This document shows, piece after piece, positions 1 through 6,655 of a stretch of DNA of 9,759 nt; the first letter of the stretch is position 1, and every line of letters begins with the position of its first letter. Source of the DNA: Rhodospirillales bacterium (GTDB lineage: Bacteria > Pseudomonadota > Alphaproteobacteria > Acetobacterales > Acetobacteraceae); assembly GCA_028866335.1 (NCBI GenBank), contig JAGWIL010000048.1, forward strand, positions 1 through 9,759, written 5' to 3'. The notes under the pieces were generated by a model. That model was not told the DNA's origin. It was given only the letters and a program-made list of their open reading frames with translations, and did not search any database. The position numbers and the translations under genes were made by a program.

Positions 1-1
1 G

Positions 2-1063
2 CCTTTGGTGGGGGCGGCGGTGATTCCGCTGGCGCTGCTGAACCGCGAGCTGAAATATGAGAAGATAGCGGCGATAAATGTGAGTGCGACCTTTGGCGCG
101 GCGATGGTGCGGCTGGCCATTGCGGTGCTGGGCGGCGGCACCTGGGCGCTGGTGGGCGGGTATTTTGCCTCCGGCGTGTTTATTCTGGCCGGGGCGTTAT
201 GGGCGCGGCCGTTTTGGCCAGTGTGGCATTTTAGATTTGATGAAATAAGCGGGTTGGTTTCATTCGGGCTGCGCTCGGCCAGCGCCAACATCTTCGAGCA
301 GATTTTCAAGAATATCGATTATTTGCTGGTGGGTTGGTTTTACGGCGCGGCCTCGCTGGCGGTGTACCGGGTGGCGTTTGACGTGGTGATGGAACCGGCG
401 ATGGCGGTGGGTACGATCATCAACCGCACCGCGCTGCCGGTGTTCGCGAAAGTGGCGGCGGCACCAGCGCAGTTGCGGGAGGCATTGTTCTGGGCGCTGC
501 AACGCGTGGCAAGCCTGGTGGCACCCTGCATGGCTGGGCTGGGGCTGATGGCGGTGCCGCTGATGGGGTTGCTGCATGACTCCCAGGGGCATTCTTACGC
601 GGCGGCGGCGCTGCCGTTGCAAATTCTGGCAGGGGCGGCGGTGCTGCGCATAGCCTCGCAACTGATAACCCCGCTGCTGATGGGCACGGGGCAGCCGGGC
701 AAGGCGGCGAAGCTCTCTTTTGCAACGTTGCTGGTGCTAGGCGGGTTTATTCTGCTGGCCGGTGTGTTTGTGCATGGGCGGATGGGGCTGGTGGCGGTTT
801 CCGCCGCATGGTTGGCGATTTACCCGTTTCTGCTGAGCTGGAGCGTGGGGTATTTGAAGCGGGAATGGGGGGTTTCGCCGGTTTCGCTGCTGAAGCCGTT
901 TGTTGTGCCGGTTCTGGCGGTGGCAGGGATGGTGGTGTTTACGCTGGGGGCACGGGTTTTGCCGTTTGGCGATGCGGCCTGGGCGCGGATTGGCGCGGCG
1001 GCGGTGGTGACGGGGTTGGCTTACGCCGGGCTGGTTTTGTGGGGGCGCAGGAAAGTACGGTGA
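2..1063 (+). CDS. Polysaccharide/oligosaccharide flippase (Wzx/PST type), 3' part only
   Basis: The reading frame is open from the first bases of the window, so the gene starts upstream; 353 residues are present and it ends at TGA 1061-1063. The product is very hydrophobic, with roughly eight to nine membrane segments separated by short basic loops. The segment containing FGLRSASANIFEQIFKNIDY resembles the repeat unit of MATE-like polysaccharide transporters of the MOP superfamily, which flip lipid-linked sugars across the inner membrane. Full-length members have about 450-500 residues, so roughly the first quarter is missing. No catalytic motif is expected. It points away from the sphingolipid operon and is separated from it by an AT-rich gene, so it may belong to an exopolysaccharide cluster to the left. 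A role in flipping the glycolipid proposed here is possible but not shown. The family call is fairly safe; the substrate is unknown. Confidence 0.8.
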   Translation, partial: PLVGAAVIPLALLNRELKYEKIAAINVSATFGAAMVRLAIAVLGGGTWALVGGYFASGVFILAGALWARPFWPVWHFRFDEISGLVSFGLRSASANIFEQIFKNIDYLLVGWFYGAASLAVYRVAFDVVMEPAMAVGTIINRTALPVFAKVAAAPAQLREALFWALQRVASLVAPCMAGLGLMAVPLMGLLHDSQGHSYAAAALPLQILAGAAVLRIASQLITPLLMGTGQPGKAAKLSFATLLVLGGFILLAGVFVHGRMGLVAVSAAWLAIYPFLLSWSVGYLKREWGVSPVSLLKPFVVPVLAVAGMVVFTLGARVLPFGDAAWARIGAAAVVTGLAYAGLVLWGRRKVR

Positions 1064-1064
1064 A

Positions 1065-1080
1065 TTTTCCACGTGGAACA
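1065..1080. promoter_or_regulatory. parS: Candidate parS centromere site (ParB binding)
   Basis: The 16-mer TTTTCCACGTGGAACA lies two bases after the flippase stop codon. On the - strand it reads TGTTCCACGTGGAAAA. Its core TTCCACGTGGAA (1067-1078) is a perfect 12-base palindrome. The site differs at one position from TGTTCCACGTGGAACA, a form of the widely conserved chromosomal parS consensus TGTTnCACGTGnAACA. A 15/16 match is expected by chance on the order of 1 in 10,000 windows of this size, assuming equal base use. It lacks the GC-rich stem and T-run of an intrinsic terminator. If real, it is a loading site for ParB and suggests a position in the origin half of the chromosome. Confidence 0.55.
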
Positions 1081-1093
1081 TACTAACGTAGTG

Positions 1094-1858
1094 TTAGACA
1101 TTAGATGACAAAGACAACTTAAATGCCTTTAACAAGTGTTCAGACGGCGTATAGCAGCCTAGCCCCCGCAGGGATCCAATGTTTATGGTACGAGGTGCCG
1201 GGGTGTGATCGAGGGTTTGCACACAAATCCTATATTCGCGTTGATAGTCGAACCTCTTCTGTTTGCGGAACGGCGCATCTTTGAATTTAAATTCTCCATT
1301 GAAAACATTATCGTCATAGTAGTGCACAAGACCTGCCCGGAGGCGTAGCGATTGTTTAGAAGCAGCTTGCCTAAGACGTGCCACAAACGGCTTCCATGGA
1401 ATTACAACGGCGTGGGAGCCAAATCGTAAGCAACGAGGGTCGAGCTGAAGAGCGGCCTCAAGTTCGACCAGTCGGTCCTCCCCGTAAATGTCCCGAATGT
1501 CGTCTGTAGGCAATGCTTGTTCAATATAATATGCATACATACAATAAATGTAGAGATTGTCTGGTCCACCGATCGACATCGATACCGGCGCAGCGAGATC
1601 ACGCTCAGTAATACTGATTGCCCCCACGGAAGGGATATTCATATTAATACGCAGATCTTTCTTCTGCAACCAACTCCACACTCCTTCGGTCGAATCCCAG
1701 CGGCCTTCGGCGTCTTCTTCGCGCCGAAAGTAGGACAACCGACGCATGAACAGACTACCATCAAGAAATTGTTCAGAATGATCACGTTCGGAAAAAAACT
1801 TAATCAAAGCATAAGCCTTAGAGGGCCTGAACTGGTCAGAAGGGCTCAGTAGTATCAT
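1094..1858 (-). CDS. Uncharacterised 254-aa orphan protein, probably horizontally acquired
   Basis: The start is ATG 1858-1856, with GGAG six bases upstream. I do not recognise a named family. Residues 18-59 carry a pattern that I recall from scattered uncharacterised bacterial proteins: ALIKFF, then FLDGSLFMRRLSYFR, then acidic residues, GRWD and EG. Residues 188-212 hold an aromatic/basic block ending in YQREYRI. There is no signal peptide; the stretch NLYIYCMYAYYIEQ (101-114) is aromatic but too polar for a clear membrane helix. Base composition is visibly more AT-rich (near 45-50% GC by eye) than the GC-rich genes on both sides, and codon use is more relaxed (AAA, ATA, TTA are common). 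It is monocistronic, convergent with the flippase gene, and has its own AT-rich promoter region. Such orphan genes are often accessory or defence-related, but no function is shown here. That it is coding is supported by the ribosome-binding site, its length and the conserved-looking motifs. Confidence 0.75.
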   Translation of the reverse strand: MILLSPSDQFRPSKAYALIKFFSERDHSEQFLDGSLFMRRLSYFRREEDAEGRWDSTEGVWSWLQKKDLRINMNIPSVGAISITERDLAAPVSMSIGGPDNLYIYCMYAYYIEQALPTDDIRDIYGEDRLVELEAALQLDPRCLRFGSHAVVIPWKPFVARLRQAASKQSLRLRAGLVHYYDDNVFNGEFKFKDAPFRKQKRFDYQREYRICVQTLDHTPAPRTINIGSLRGLGCYTPSEHLLKAFKLSLSSNV

Positions 1859-1890
1859 TATCTGCTCCAGATTAAGCTGACACTTTAAGT

Positions 1891-1920
1891 ATTAAACAAG
1901 CATACTCCGAGTCTGCTCAA
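1891..1920 (-). promoter_or_regulatory. Putative sigma-70-type promoter of the orphan gene
   Basis: On the - strand TTGAGC (1920-1915) and TTTAAT (1896-1891) are separated by 18 bases, and initiation would fall about 25-30 bases before the ATG at 1858. Each hexamer is an imperfect match (TTGACA, TATAAT). The call rests on position, AT-richness and the good downstream ribosome-binding site GGAG at 1868-1865. Other pairings in this AT-rich stretch are possible. Confidence 0.3.
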
Positions 1921-1931
1921 TCAGCATAAAC

Positions 1932-1948
1932 GCCAAATTAATATTGGC
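1932..1948. repeat. Short inverted repeat, possible weak terminator after the deacetylase gene
   Basis: GCCAA (1932-1936) and TTGGC (1944-1948) can form a 5-bp stem with a 7-base AT-only loop, 8 bases past the deacetylase stop codon on the - strand. The bases that follow on that strand (GTTTATG) give only a poor T-run, so as an intrinsic terminator it is weak. It also lies just upstream of the orphan gene promoter and could instead be an operator. Confidence 0.2.
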
Positions 1949-1955
1949 TCTTGGC

Positions 1956-2702
1956 CTAAGCCACCCACCTACCCGCACCATCGCCTCGCCACCACCGCAA
2001 CTTCGTTACGTCCGACAGCGTTTCGCCGGAAAGGCTGTGCCAAGTTTCTTGTTCGCCTGGGGGTTGGGCATAGAGCATTTCGGTGGCGGGCCAGCGGTGC
2101 CAGAGAGACCAGGTCCAGACGCGGTGGCGCAGATAGATGGCGCGCAGGCGGCGGGCGAGGCGGACATCCGGCACTGCTACGCGTTTTTCCGCCCAGAGTG
2201 GCGTGGAGCCGAGAGTGCGGATGAGGGGGATGGTGAGCGGGGCCATGTAGTTGGAAAACCAGATGGTGAAGCCTTGCTCTTTTTGCAGCGCCTCAACCGC
2301 GCGGTAGGTTTGGATATGCTCCGGGTGGCCGTATTCGCCCCAGGGGTTATGCGTGTAAACATCTGCCGCACCCGCCAGAATGGGACGGAGTTTTTCCACG
2401 AGCGTGATGAAATTCGCGTCGTAACGCGCTTGGGCCTCGGGCAAGGCGATGGCGATTCCTGTTGGCGTTAGCTCGGGGTTTTGCCAATCAACCAGCAGGC
2501 GGCTGCCGCTTTCCGGAATAGCGAGGTTGACCAAATGCGGCAATTTCAACGCCGCAACGGCTTTTGCGCGGGCCTCAGCTTTTTCTGGCCTGCCAAATGG
2601 CGCGCCGTAGCACAGCACCACGGGATTAGCCTGCGCCATAGCGGAAGAGAGCCAGAGAATCTCGTCATCCGGGTGCGCCGCGACGACGACCGCCCGTGTC
2701 AT
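1956..2702 (-). CDS. PIG-L/LmbE family zinc-dependent N-deacetylase
   Basis: This is a 248-residue protein of the family that includes GlcNAc-phosphatidylinositol deacetylase (PIG-L), MshB and LmbE. These enzymes remove the acetyl group from N-acetylglucosamine-type sugars. The family signature AHPDDE is at residues 9-14, and the second signature, HNPWGEYGHPEH, is at 118-129. By analogy with MshB, the metal ligands are H10, D13 and H129, with H126 near the catalytic water. There is no signal peptide, so it should act in the cytoplasm or at the inner face of the membrane. Its ATG (2702-2700) overlaps the TGA of the glycosyltransferase gene in ATGA, suggesting translational coupling and action on that enzyme's product. 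It is the last gene of the acp-spt-GT4 operon. The likely substrate is an N-acetylhexosamine on an inositol or sphingolipid headgroup. That is inferred from its neighbours; the family call itself is strong. Confidence 0.88.
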   Translation of the reverse strand: MTRAVVVAAHPDDEILWLSSAMAQANPVVLCYGAPFGRPEKAEARAKAVAALKLPHLVNLAIPESGSRLLVDWQNPELTPTGIAIALPEAQARYDANFITLVEKLRPILAGAADVYTHNPWGEYGHPEHIQTYRAVEALQKEQGFTIWFSNYMAPLTIPLIRTLGSTPLWAEKRVAVPDVRLARRLRAIYLRHRVWTWSLWHRWPATEMLYAQPPGEQETWHSLSGETLSDVTKLRWWRGDGAGRWVA

Positions 2703-3826
2703 GAAACGAGTCCATCGTAAATATCCTCAAGTGCGGCCGTCTGGCGGGTGAGGTCGAAATGCTGTTCCATGCGGCGGCGCGCGGCCTCGCCCATGCGCAG
2801 GCGTAAGGTAGGGTTGGCGAGCAGCGTGCCGATGGCGACGGAGAGTGCCTCCGGCTCGCGCTCTGGCACCAGAAAGCCGGTTTCGCCCTCCGCAATGCCC
2901 TCGGCGATGCCGCCAACGCGGCAGCCAATGCCGGGCACGCCGCTGGCGGCGGCTTCCAGCATCACCATGCCGAGCCCTTCCTCCCGCCCGGAGCTGGTTT
3001 TTATGCTGGGCAGCACCAGCATGGCGGCACGGCGCATCCAGCCCAGAACTTCTGGGTGGGGGCGGGCACCGAGGAACAGAATGCGCTCCGCAAACCCGGT
3101 TTCCCGCGCCATACGCGCCAGGGTTTTACGCAATTTGCCATCGCCGATGATCACCAGCCGGGCGAGCGGGAATTGCGGGGCTGTGAGGGCGAAGGCGCGG
3201 ATGAGATATTCCGTGCCCTTCACCTCCTCAAGCCGCGCCACATGGAGGATGATGGGTTCCTCCTGCGCCGGGGTGCGGGGGGCGATGGCGTGGGTGTCCA
3301 CCCCGATATAATGCACGGCAACGCGCTCGGGCGGGAAGTCTAGCGCCAGGAGCTTTTGGCGCAGAAAGTTGGAAGCGGCGAGGAACAGGCTGCCTTGCCG
3401 CGCCAGCCTGCCGCGCCCCAGCGCGTAGCGTGCCCAGGCCGGGTTGGCGAGCAGGCCGAGCGGGCCGAGGGTCGCATCAAACCCGTGAAAAGTGGTGACT
3501 AGCGGCACGTTGAGCCGCGCGGCAAGCGGCAGGGCGTAAACGCCCTCCGGCCCGAAATGCGCGTGAATAAGGTCTGGCCGCCGCCCGGCCAGCATATAGA
3601 GGTATGGGTGCGGGCTGGCCGAAAGCAGGTGCCAGCCAGCGGGCAGCAGCCGCATTTGCGGGGCAAGGTCTTCCAGCGCCAGCGCCTCGGCCCCTGGCGG
3701 GGCGGCACCGTAACGCAGCCGCCCCAAATAAAGCGGGTGGTAACGCTGGAGGCGCTGCGCCTGCTGGGTGATGAACGGCTCAGAGAGCCTGAACAAATTA
3801 TGCCGGAAGATGCCGACCTGACGCAT
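2699..3826 (-). CDS. GT4-family glycosyltransferase (GT-B fold)
   Basis: The 375-residue product has the two-domain layout of retaining GT4 enzymes. In the N-terminal domain, HAHFGPEGVYALP (88-100) and VTTFHGFDATL (110-120) form the usual acceptor-side loops. The C-terminal domain begins near ILHVARLEEVKG (193-204), and the EX7E nucleotide-sugar motif runs from E283 to E291 in REEGLGMVMLEA. No membrane segment is seen, so it is probably cytosolic and peripheral to the inner membrane. The ATG at 3826 follows the spt stop by six bases, and its own stop overlaps the deacetylase start. PIG-A and MshA, which add GlcNAc to phosphatidylinositol and inositol phosphate, belong to the same family. Paired with a PIG-L homologue, the best guess is transfer of an N-acetylhexosamine to an inositol-containing or ceramide lipid. 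GT4 enzymes have very diverse substrates, so the donor and acceptor cannot be read from sequence alone. Confidence 0.85.
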   Translation of the reverse strand: MRQVGIFRHNLFRLSEPFITQQAQRLQRYHPLYLGRLRYGAAPPGAEALALEDLAPQMRLLPAGWHLLSASPHPYLYMLAGRRPDLIHAHFGPEGVYALPLAARLNVPLVTTFHGFDATLGPLGLLANPAWARYALGRGRLARQGSLFLAASNFLRQKLLALDFPPERVAVHYIGVDTHAIAPRTPAQEEPIILHVARLEEVKGTEYLIRAFALTAPQFPLARLVIIGDGKLRKTLARMARETGFAERILFLGARPHPEVLGWMRRAAMLVLPSIKTSSGREEGLGMVMLEAAASGVPGIGCRVGGIAEGIAEGETGFLVPEREPEALSVAIGTLLANPTLRLRMGEAARRRMEQHFDLTRQTAALEDIYDGLVS

Positions 3827-3832
3827 GGGCGG

Positions 3833-5047
3833 CTATTTCGCCGCCGCCATCTCGGCTTTCAGTAACCCCAGGCTGCTGCCAGCCTCAGCGAACAGGGCGA
3901 TGGCGTGGTCGATTTGTGCTGGGCTGTGCGCGGCGGAAACGCTGGAGCGCAAAAGGGCGAGGCCGCGCGGTGTTGCCGGTGGCAGGCTCACATTGGTGTA
4001 CAGCCCGGCCTTGAGCAGAGCCGCCCATAGGCCGAACGCGGCCTCCGGCGAGGGCATGATAGCGGAGACGACGGGGCTGGGCTCCGGCCCCAGATCAAAG
4101 CCCAGCCGTTCCAGCCCGCGGTAAAGCCGTTGCGCGTTTTCGTTAAGGCGGCGGCGCAGCTCTGGCCGGGTGCGCAGCTCGTGCAAGGCGGCTTCCGTGG
4201 CGGCGATGTTGGAAGGCGGCAGCGAGGCTGTGAACATATAAGGGCGGGAGACGACGCGCAGAACCTCAGCGCCTTCCATATCCGTGACAGCAAAGCCGCC
4301 CACACCGGCGAGGGATTTGGAGAAGGTGCCGACGATGAAATCTGCATCCGCCTCCACCCCAGCTTGTTCAGCGAGGCCACGGCCGGTTGCGCCCAGCACG
4401 CCTAGGGAATGGGCTTCGTCCACCACCATATAGGCGCCATATTCGCGCTTCACGGCGGCGAATTCCTTCAAGGGCGCGGTATCGCCCAGCATGGAATAAA
4501 TGCCCTCGACGATGATGATCTTGTCGCCCGGCTCGCCTGCCAAGCGGCGGAGGCGGTTGGCGAGGTCCTCGGGGCTGTTATGGCGGAAGCGCGTGACCTG
4601 GGCGTAGCCAAGGCGAGAGGCATCGTAAATTGAGGCGTGTGAATCGGCATCCAGCAGCAAATGGTCGTTTTTGCCCGCCAATGCTGAGATGATGCCGAGA
4701 TTGGCCTGGTAGCCGGTGGAGAACACCATGCCATGCTTGCGGCCATAAAAATCCGCCAGGGCTGCTTCCAACCGCCCATGCCCGCCATAGCTGCCATTGG
4801 CGATGCGCGAGCCGGTGGTGCCGGAACCCGAGGCGCTGCTGGCGGCGTTGGCGGCTTCCACCACCGCGGGCTCGTAAGTGAGGCCGAGATAGTTGTTGGT
4901 GCCGAGCAGAAGTGTTCTGCGGCCCGCGAGCATCGCCTCCGTGGGGGAGAGCACAGCCTCGAATTTCACGTTGAACGGGTTGGCACCCGCATCTTCCAAC
5001 TGGCGGTATTGCGCCGCCAGGGCCGCGTATTTGTCGAACAGCGCCAT
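3833..5047 (-). CDS. spt: Serine palmitoyltransferase (alpha-oxoamine synthase)
   Basis: This PLP enzyme condenses L-serine with a long-chain acyl thioester to 3-ketosphinganine, the first step of sphingolipid synthesis. The 404 residues match my recollection of the soluble Sphingomonas enzyme along the whole length: LLLGTNNYLGLTYEP (46-60), GSGTTGSRIANGSYGGH (74-90), LLDADSHASIYD (131-142), VVDEAHSLG (208-216), VGTFSKSLAGVGG (239-251), RPYMFTASLPPS (268-279) and PPATP (357-361). K244 in TFSKS is the predicted Schiff-base lysine. H137 would stack on the PLP ring, and D210 and H213 would contact the cofactor. The related KBL and AONS/BioF enzymes are the main alternatives. The GTNNYLG, RPYMFTASLPPS and PPATP blocks, plus the dedicated ACP gene four bases upstream, favour SPT. 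Leu355 precedes PPATP where I recall an arginine in the Sphingomonas enzyme. It is the second gene of the operon, cytosolic and fed by the ACP. Confidence 0.88.
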   Translation of the reverse strand: MALFDKYAALAAQYRQLEDAGANPFNVKFEAVLSPTEAMLAGRRTLLLGTNNYLGLTYEPAVVEAANAASSASGSGTTGSRIANGSYGGHGRLEAALADFYGRKHGMVFSTGYQANLGIISALAGKNDHLLLDADSHASIYDASRLGYAQVTRFRHNSPEDLANRLRRLAGEPGDKIIIVEGIYSMLGDTAPLKEFAAVKREYGAYMVVDEAHSLGVLGATGRGLAEQAGVEADADFIVGTFSKSLAGVGGFAVTDMEGAEVLRVVSRPYMFTASLPPSNIAATEAALHELRTRPELRRRLNENAQRLYRGLERLGFDLGPEPSPVVSAIMPSPEAAFGLWAALLKAGLYTNVSLPPATPRGLALLRSSVSAAHSPAQIDHAIALFAEAGSSLGLLKAEMAAAK

Positions 5048-5051
5048 TTGG

Positions 5052-5303
5052 CTAAGCGGCTTGCTTCAGGCGCTGCACGGTGGCGACAAGATCGCCCAGC
5101 GTCTCCACCTCGGCGATTTTGTCCAAAGGCACGGAAATATCGAGCTTGTCCTCGATCTCCATGACAAAATCCATCACCGCGACGGAATCGAGACCCAGAT
5201 CCTCGATGATATGGGTATCGTCCGATAACGGGCGCGCCTGCGGCAAAGCTGCCTGCAACGTGCCGAAAATAACTTCGCGAATCTCGCTGGCCTGGTCAGA
5301 CAT
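5052..5303 (-). CDS. acpR: Dedicated acyl carrier protein for sphingolipid synthesis
   Basis: This is an 83-residue acidic helical protein with the carrier-protein signature DLGLDSVAVMDFVMEIED (35-52). S40 is the predicted 4'-phosphopantetheine attachment site. The following helix and the SVPLDKIAEVETLGDLV segment fit the canonical four-helix fold. It differs from the housekeeping AcpP, which usually reads DSLDTVEL after the serine loop. Its gene lies four bases before spt and is the first gene of the operon. In sphingomonads and Caulobacter an ACP gene beside spt is known to supply the acyl chain, so this protein most likely presents acyl-ACP to SPT. The symbol is borrowed from that context. 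No strong ribosome-binding site precedes the ATG: GGGAG lies 14 bases upstream, which is too far, yet no better start is visible. Transcription probably begins in the AT-rich region upstream, which it shares with lptF. Confidence 0.85.
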   Translation of the reverse strand: MSDQASEIREVIFGTLQAALPQARPLSDDTHIIEDLGLDSVAVMDFVMEIEDKLDISVPLDKIAEVETLGDLVATVQRLKQAA

Positions 5304-5348
5304 ATCGCGGCGCAGTGCTCCCTAAGTGGTTTAGTGCACCTGGTCCGC

Positions 5349-5376
5349 ATGACGTCCGTGCAATAAAAACTATACA
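5349..5376 (+). promoter_or_regulatory. Putative promoter for lptF-lptG
   Basis: ATGACG (5349-5354) and TATACA (5371-5376) are spaced by 16 bases in the only AT-rich part of the 131-base divergent region. Each matches its sigma-70 hexamer at four of six positions. The predicted start lies about 50 bases before the preferred lptF ATG at 5435. The call is based on position and composition, not on a strong match. Confidence 0.3.
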
Positions 5377-5397
5377 AATTATTTCCCACCCTATTAA
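5369..5397 (-). promoter_or_regulatory. Putative promoter for the acp-spt-GT4-deacetylase operon
   Basis: On the - strand TTAATA (5397-5392) and TATAGT (5374-5369) are separated by 17 bases. The -10 element overlaps that of the opposing lptF promoter, so the two transcription units may compete or be co-regulated. The leader to the acp ATG at 5303 would be about 60 bases. The match is modest. Confidence 0.3.
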
Positions 5398-5434
5398 AGA
5401 GCGGGCAACGCATTGTCACGAGCCTTCTGGACCC

Positions 5435-6655
5435 ATGACACTCACGCCCCACCGGATTACCCGGCAGGAGCCGGTTTTTCTGGACACCCTGAATAGAGTT
5501 TGGTTTGGCGCTTTGAAAACAGATGGCTATCTGATTCGGGAGATAACGTGGCCCTTCGCCACAATTCTGGGCGTGCTGCTGCTGCTGTTCGCGGGGGACA
5601 GCCTGGCGGGAATTCTCTCGGATGCCGTGAACGGCCTGCTGCCGGTGGGTGCCATCGCGGCACTTACCGCGCTTAAATTATTAATCTCGCTGGACGTGCT
5701 GATCCCGATCTCGTTGTTCATCGCCGTGGTGGCGGCGTTTGGCCGGTTGCAGGCCGATGGCGAGATAACCGCCATGCTGGCGCTGGGCATGGGGCCCAGG
5801 CAGCTTTTCCGCCCGGTGCTGGGGCTGGCGCTGGGGCTGGCCATATGCGTTACCGGGCTTTCCGCCTTTGCCCGGCCCTGGGCTTATGCCACCTCGCACA
5901 ACATAACCCGCCACGCCACCGCCATGTTGAACGTAAACGCGATGGAGGCGGGGGCGTTTTATGCCAGCCAGGACGGTGCGCGGGTGATTTTTCTAGGCAA
6001 CCGCGCCGGACCACATGCGGACGCCAAAAACGTGTTCATCGCCAAGCGGGATGGCGGGCAGATTGAGGTGATCTTCGCCCAAAGCGCCAGCCCCGCTGTT
6101 CCGGGGCCGGATGGCCAGCGCAGCGTGCATCTCTCCGGCGCGCATGTGTACAAATTTGATAATGGCCACCCCACGCAGGACCAATCTCTGGCGGCGGCGG
6201 GGCTGAACCTGGACCCGGATGGCAACGTGGGCGGCAACGCCAGCTATAGCCCAGTGGCCGCCAGCACGGCGCATCTGCTGGCTGCATCCAACCCGGCTGA
6301 TATCGCCGAGCGGCAATGGCGGCTTTCCACCGGGCTTTCCACCTTGCTGCTGGCGCTGCTGGGGGCGATTTTAAGCCGGGGCCGGCCGCGCCAAAGCCGC
6401 TATGCCAAATTCGGCCCCGCCATTCTGGCTTATTCCGCCTATTACCTGCTTTGCACCACCGCGCGCGTCTGGGTGCAGCACGGGCAGGTGGGGGCTTTCC
6501 CCGGCATATGGTGGGCACCAGCCGGGCTGGCTCTGGCCATGGCGGTTATTTGGTATGCACCTACCATTCGCCGGGCCTTGCGCGCCGCCGCGCCGCCCCG
6601 GCCCGCCCGCCCGCCGCTGAATTGGGGCCAGGCCGGCAGCCGCGATGCTGCTTGA
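5435..6655 (+). CDS. lptF: LptF-type permease of an LptB2FG lipid exporter
   Basis: This is an inner-membrane subunit of the ABC exporter that extracts lipopolysaccharide from the inner membrane. From ATG 5435 it has 406 residues. Three N-terminal membrane segments lie around residues 36-60, 68-102 and 126-148. A periplasmic beta-rich domain covers about 155-290 and includes KNVFIAKRDGGQIEVIFAQ. Three C-terminal segments lie around 294-314, 326-346 and 358-376. The coupling region FGRLQADGEITAMLALGMG (102-120) matches the LptF/G signature that contacts the ATPase. An in-frame GTG at 5315 would add 40 residues but would leave almost no room for promoters of either divergent operon, and the extra residues do not look like family sequence. 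ATG 5435 has only a poor ribosome-binding site, so the start is uncertain. The proline-rich tail (387-406) exceeds the usual length. It overlaps lptG by 11 bases. Confidence 0.85.
   Translation: MTLTPHRITRQEPVFLDTLNRVWFGALKTDGYLIREITWPFATILGVLLLLFAGDSLAGILSDAVNGLLPVGAIAALTALKLLISLDVLIPISLFIAVVAAFGRLQADGEITAMLALGMGPRQLFRPVLGLALGLAICVTGLSAFARPWAYATSHNITRHATAMLNVNAMEAGAFYASQDGARVIFLGNRAGPHADAKNVFIAKRDGGQIEVIFAQSASPAVPGPDGQRSVHLSGAHVYKFDNGHPTQDQSLAAAGLNLDPDGNVGGNASYSPVAASTAHLLAASNPADIAERQWRLSTGLSTLLLALLGAILSRGRPRQSRYAKFGPAILAYSAYYLLCTTARVWVQHGQVGAFPGIWWAPAGLALAMAVIWYAPTIRRALRAAAPPRPARPPLNWGQAGSRDAA

Larger units (their letters stand above)
1064..1955. other. AT-richer island between two GC-rich blocks
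   Basis: From just after the flippase stop to just before the deacetylase stop, base composition falls sharply. The segment holds only the orphan gene, its promoter region and the parS-like palindrome. I saw no flanking direct repeat, tRNA, integrase or transposase that would mark a defined mobile element. It is best described as a small insertion of unknown mechanism. Confidence 0.45.

Noticed and set aside
1083..1097. CTAAC-GTAGT-GTTAG hairpin as a terminator between the convergent flippase and orphan genes
   Set aside because: The stem has only five base pairs with two G-C pairs and no T-run on either strand, and it covers the stop codon of the - gene. It is too weak to call.
1517..1852. 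Open frame of 111 codons on + within the AT-rich gene
   Set aside because: It is fully antisense to the orphan gene, has no ribosome-binding site and no recognisable motif.
1956..3826. Mycothiol synthesis genes (MshA/MshB pair)
   Set aside because: The families fit, but MshC/MshD are absent from the window, mycothiol is an actinobacterial thiol, and the genes are in an operon with spt and acp. A lipid role is more consistent.
4966..4978. TTTCACGTTGAAC, resembling a second parS site
   Set aside because: The central CACGTG is broken by an extra T, so the arms are out of register. It lies inside spt and encodes conserved residues.
5315..5434. GTG 5315 as the lptF start (446-residue product)
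   Set aside because: The added 40 residues do not resemble LptF N termini and would occupy the only promoter-like sequence between the divergent genes. ATG 5435 is preferred, though its ribosome-binding site is poor.
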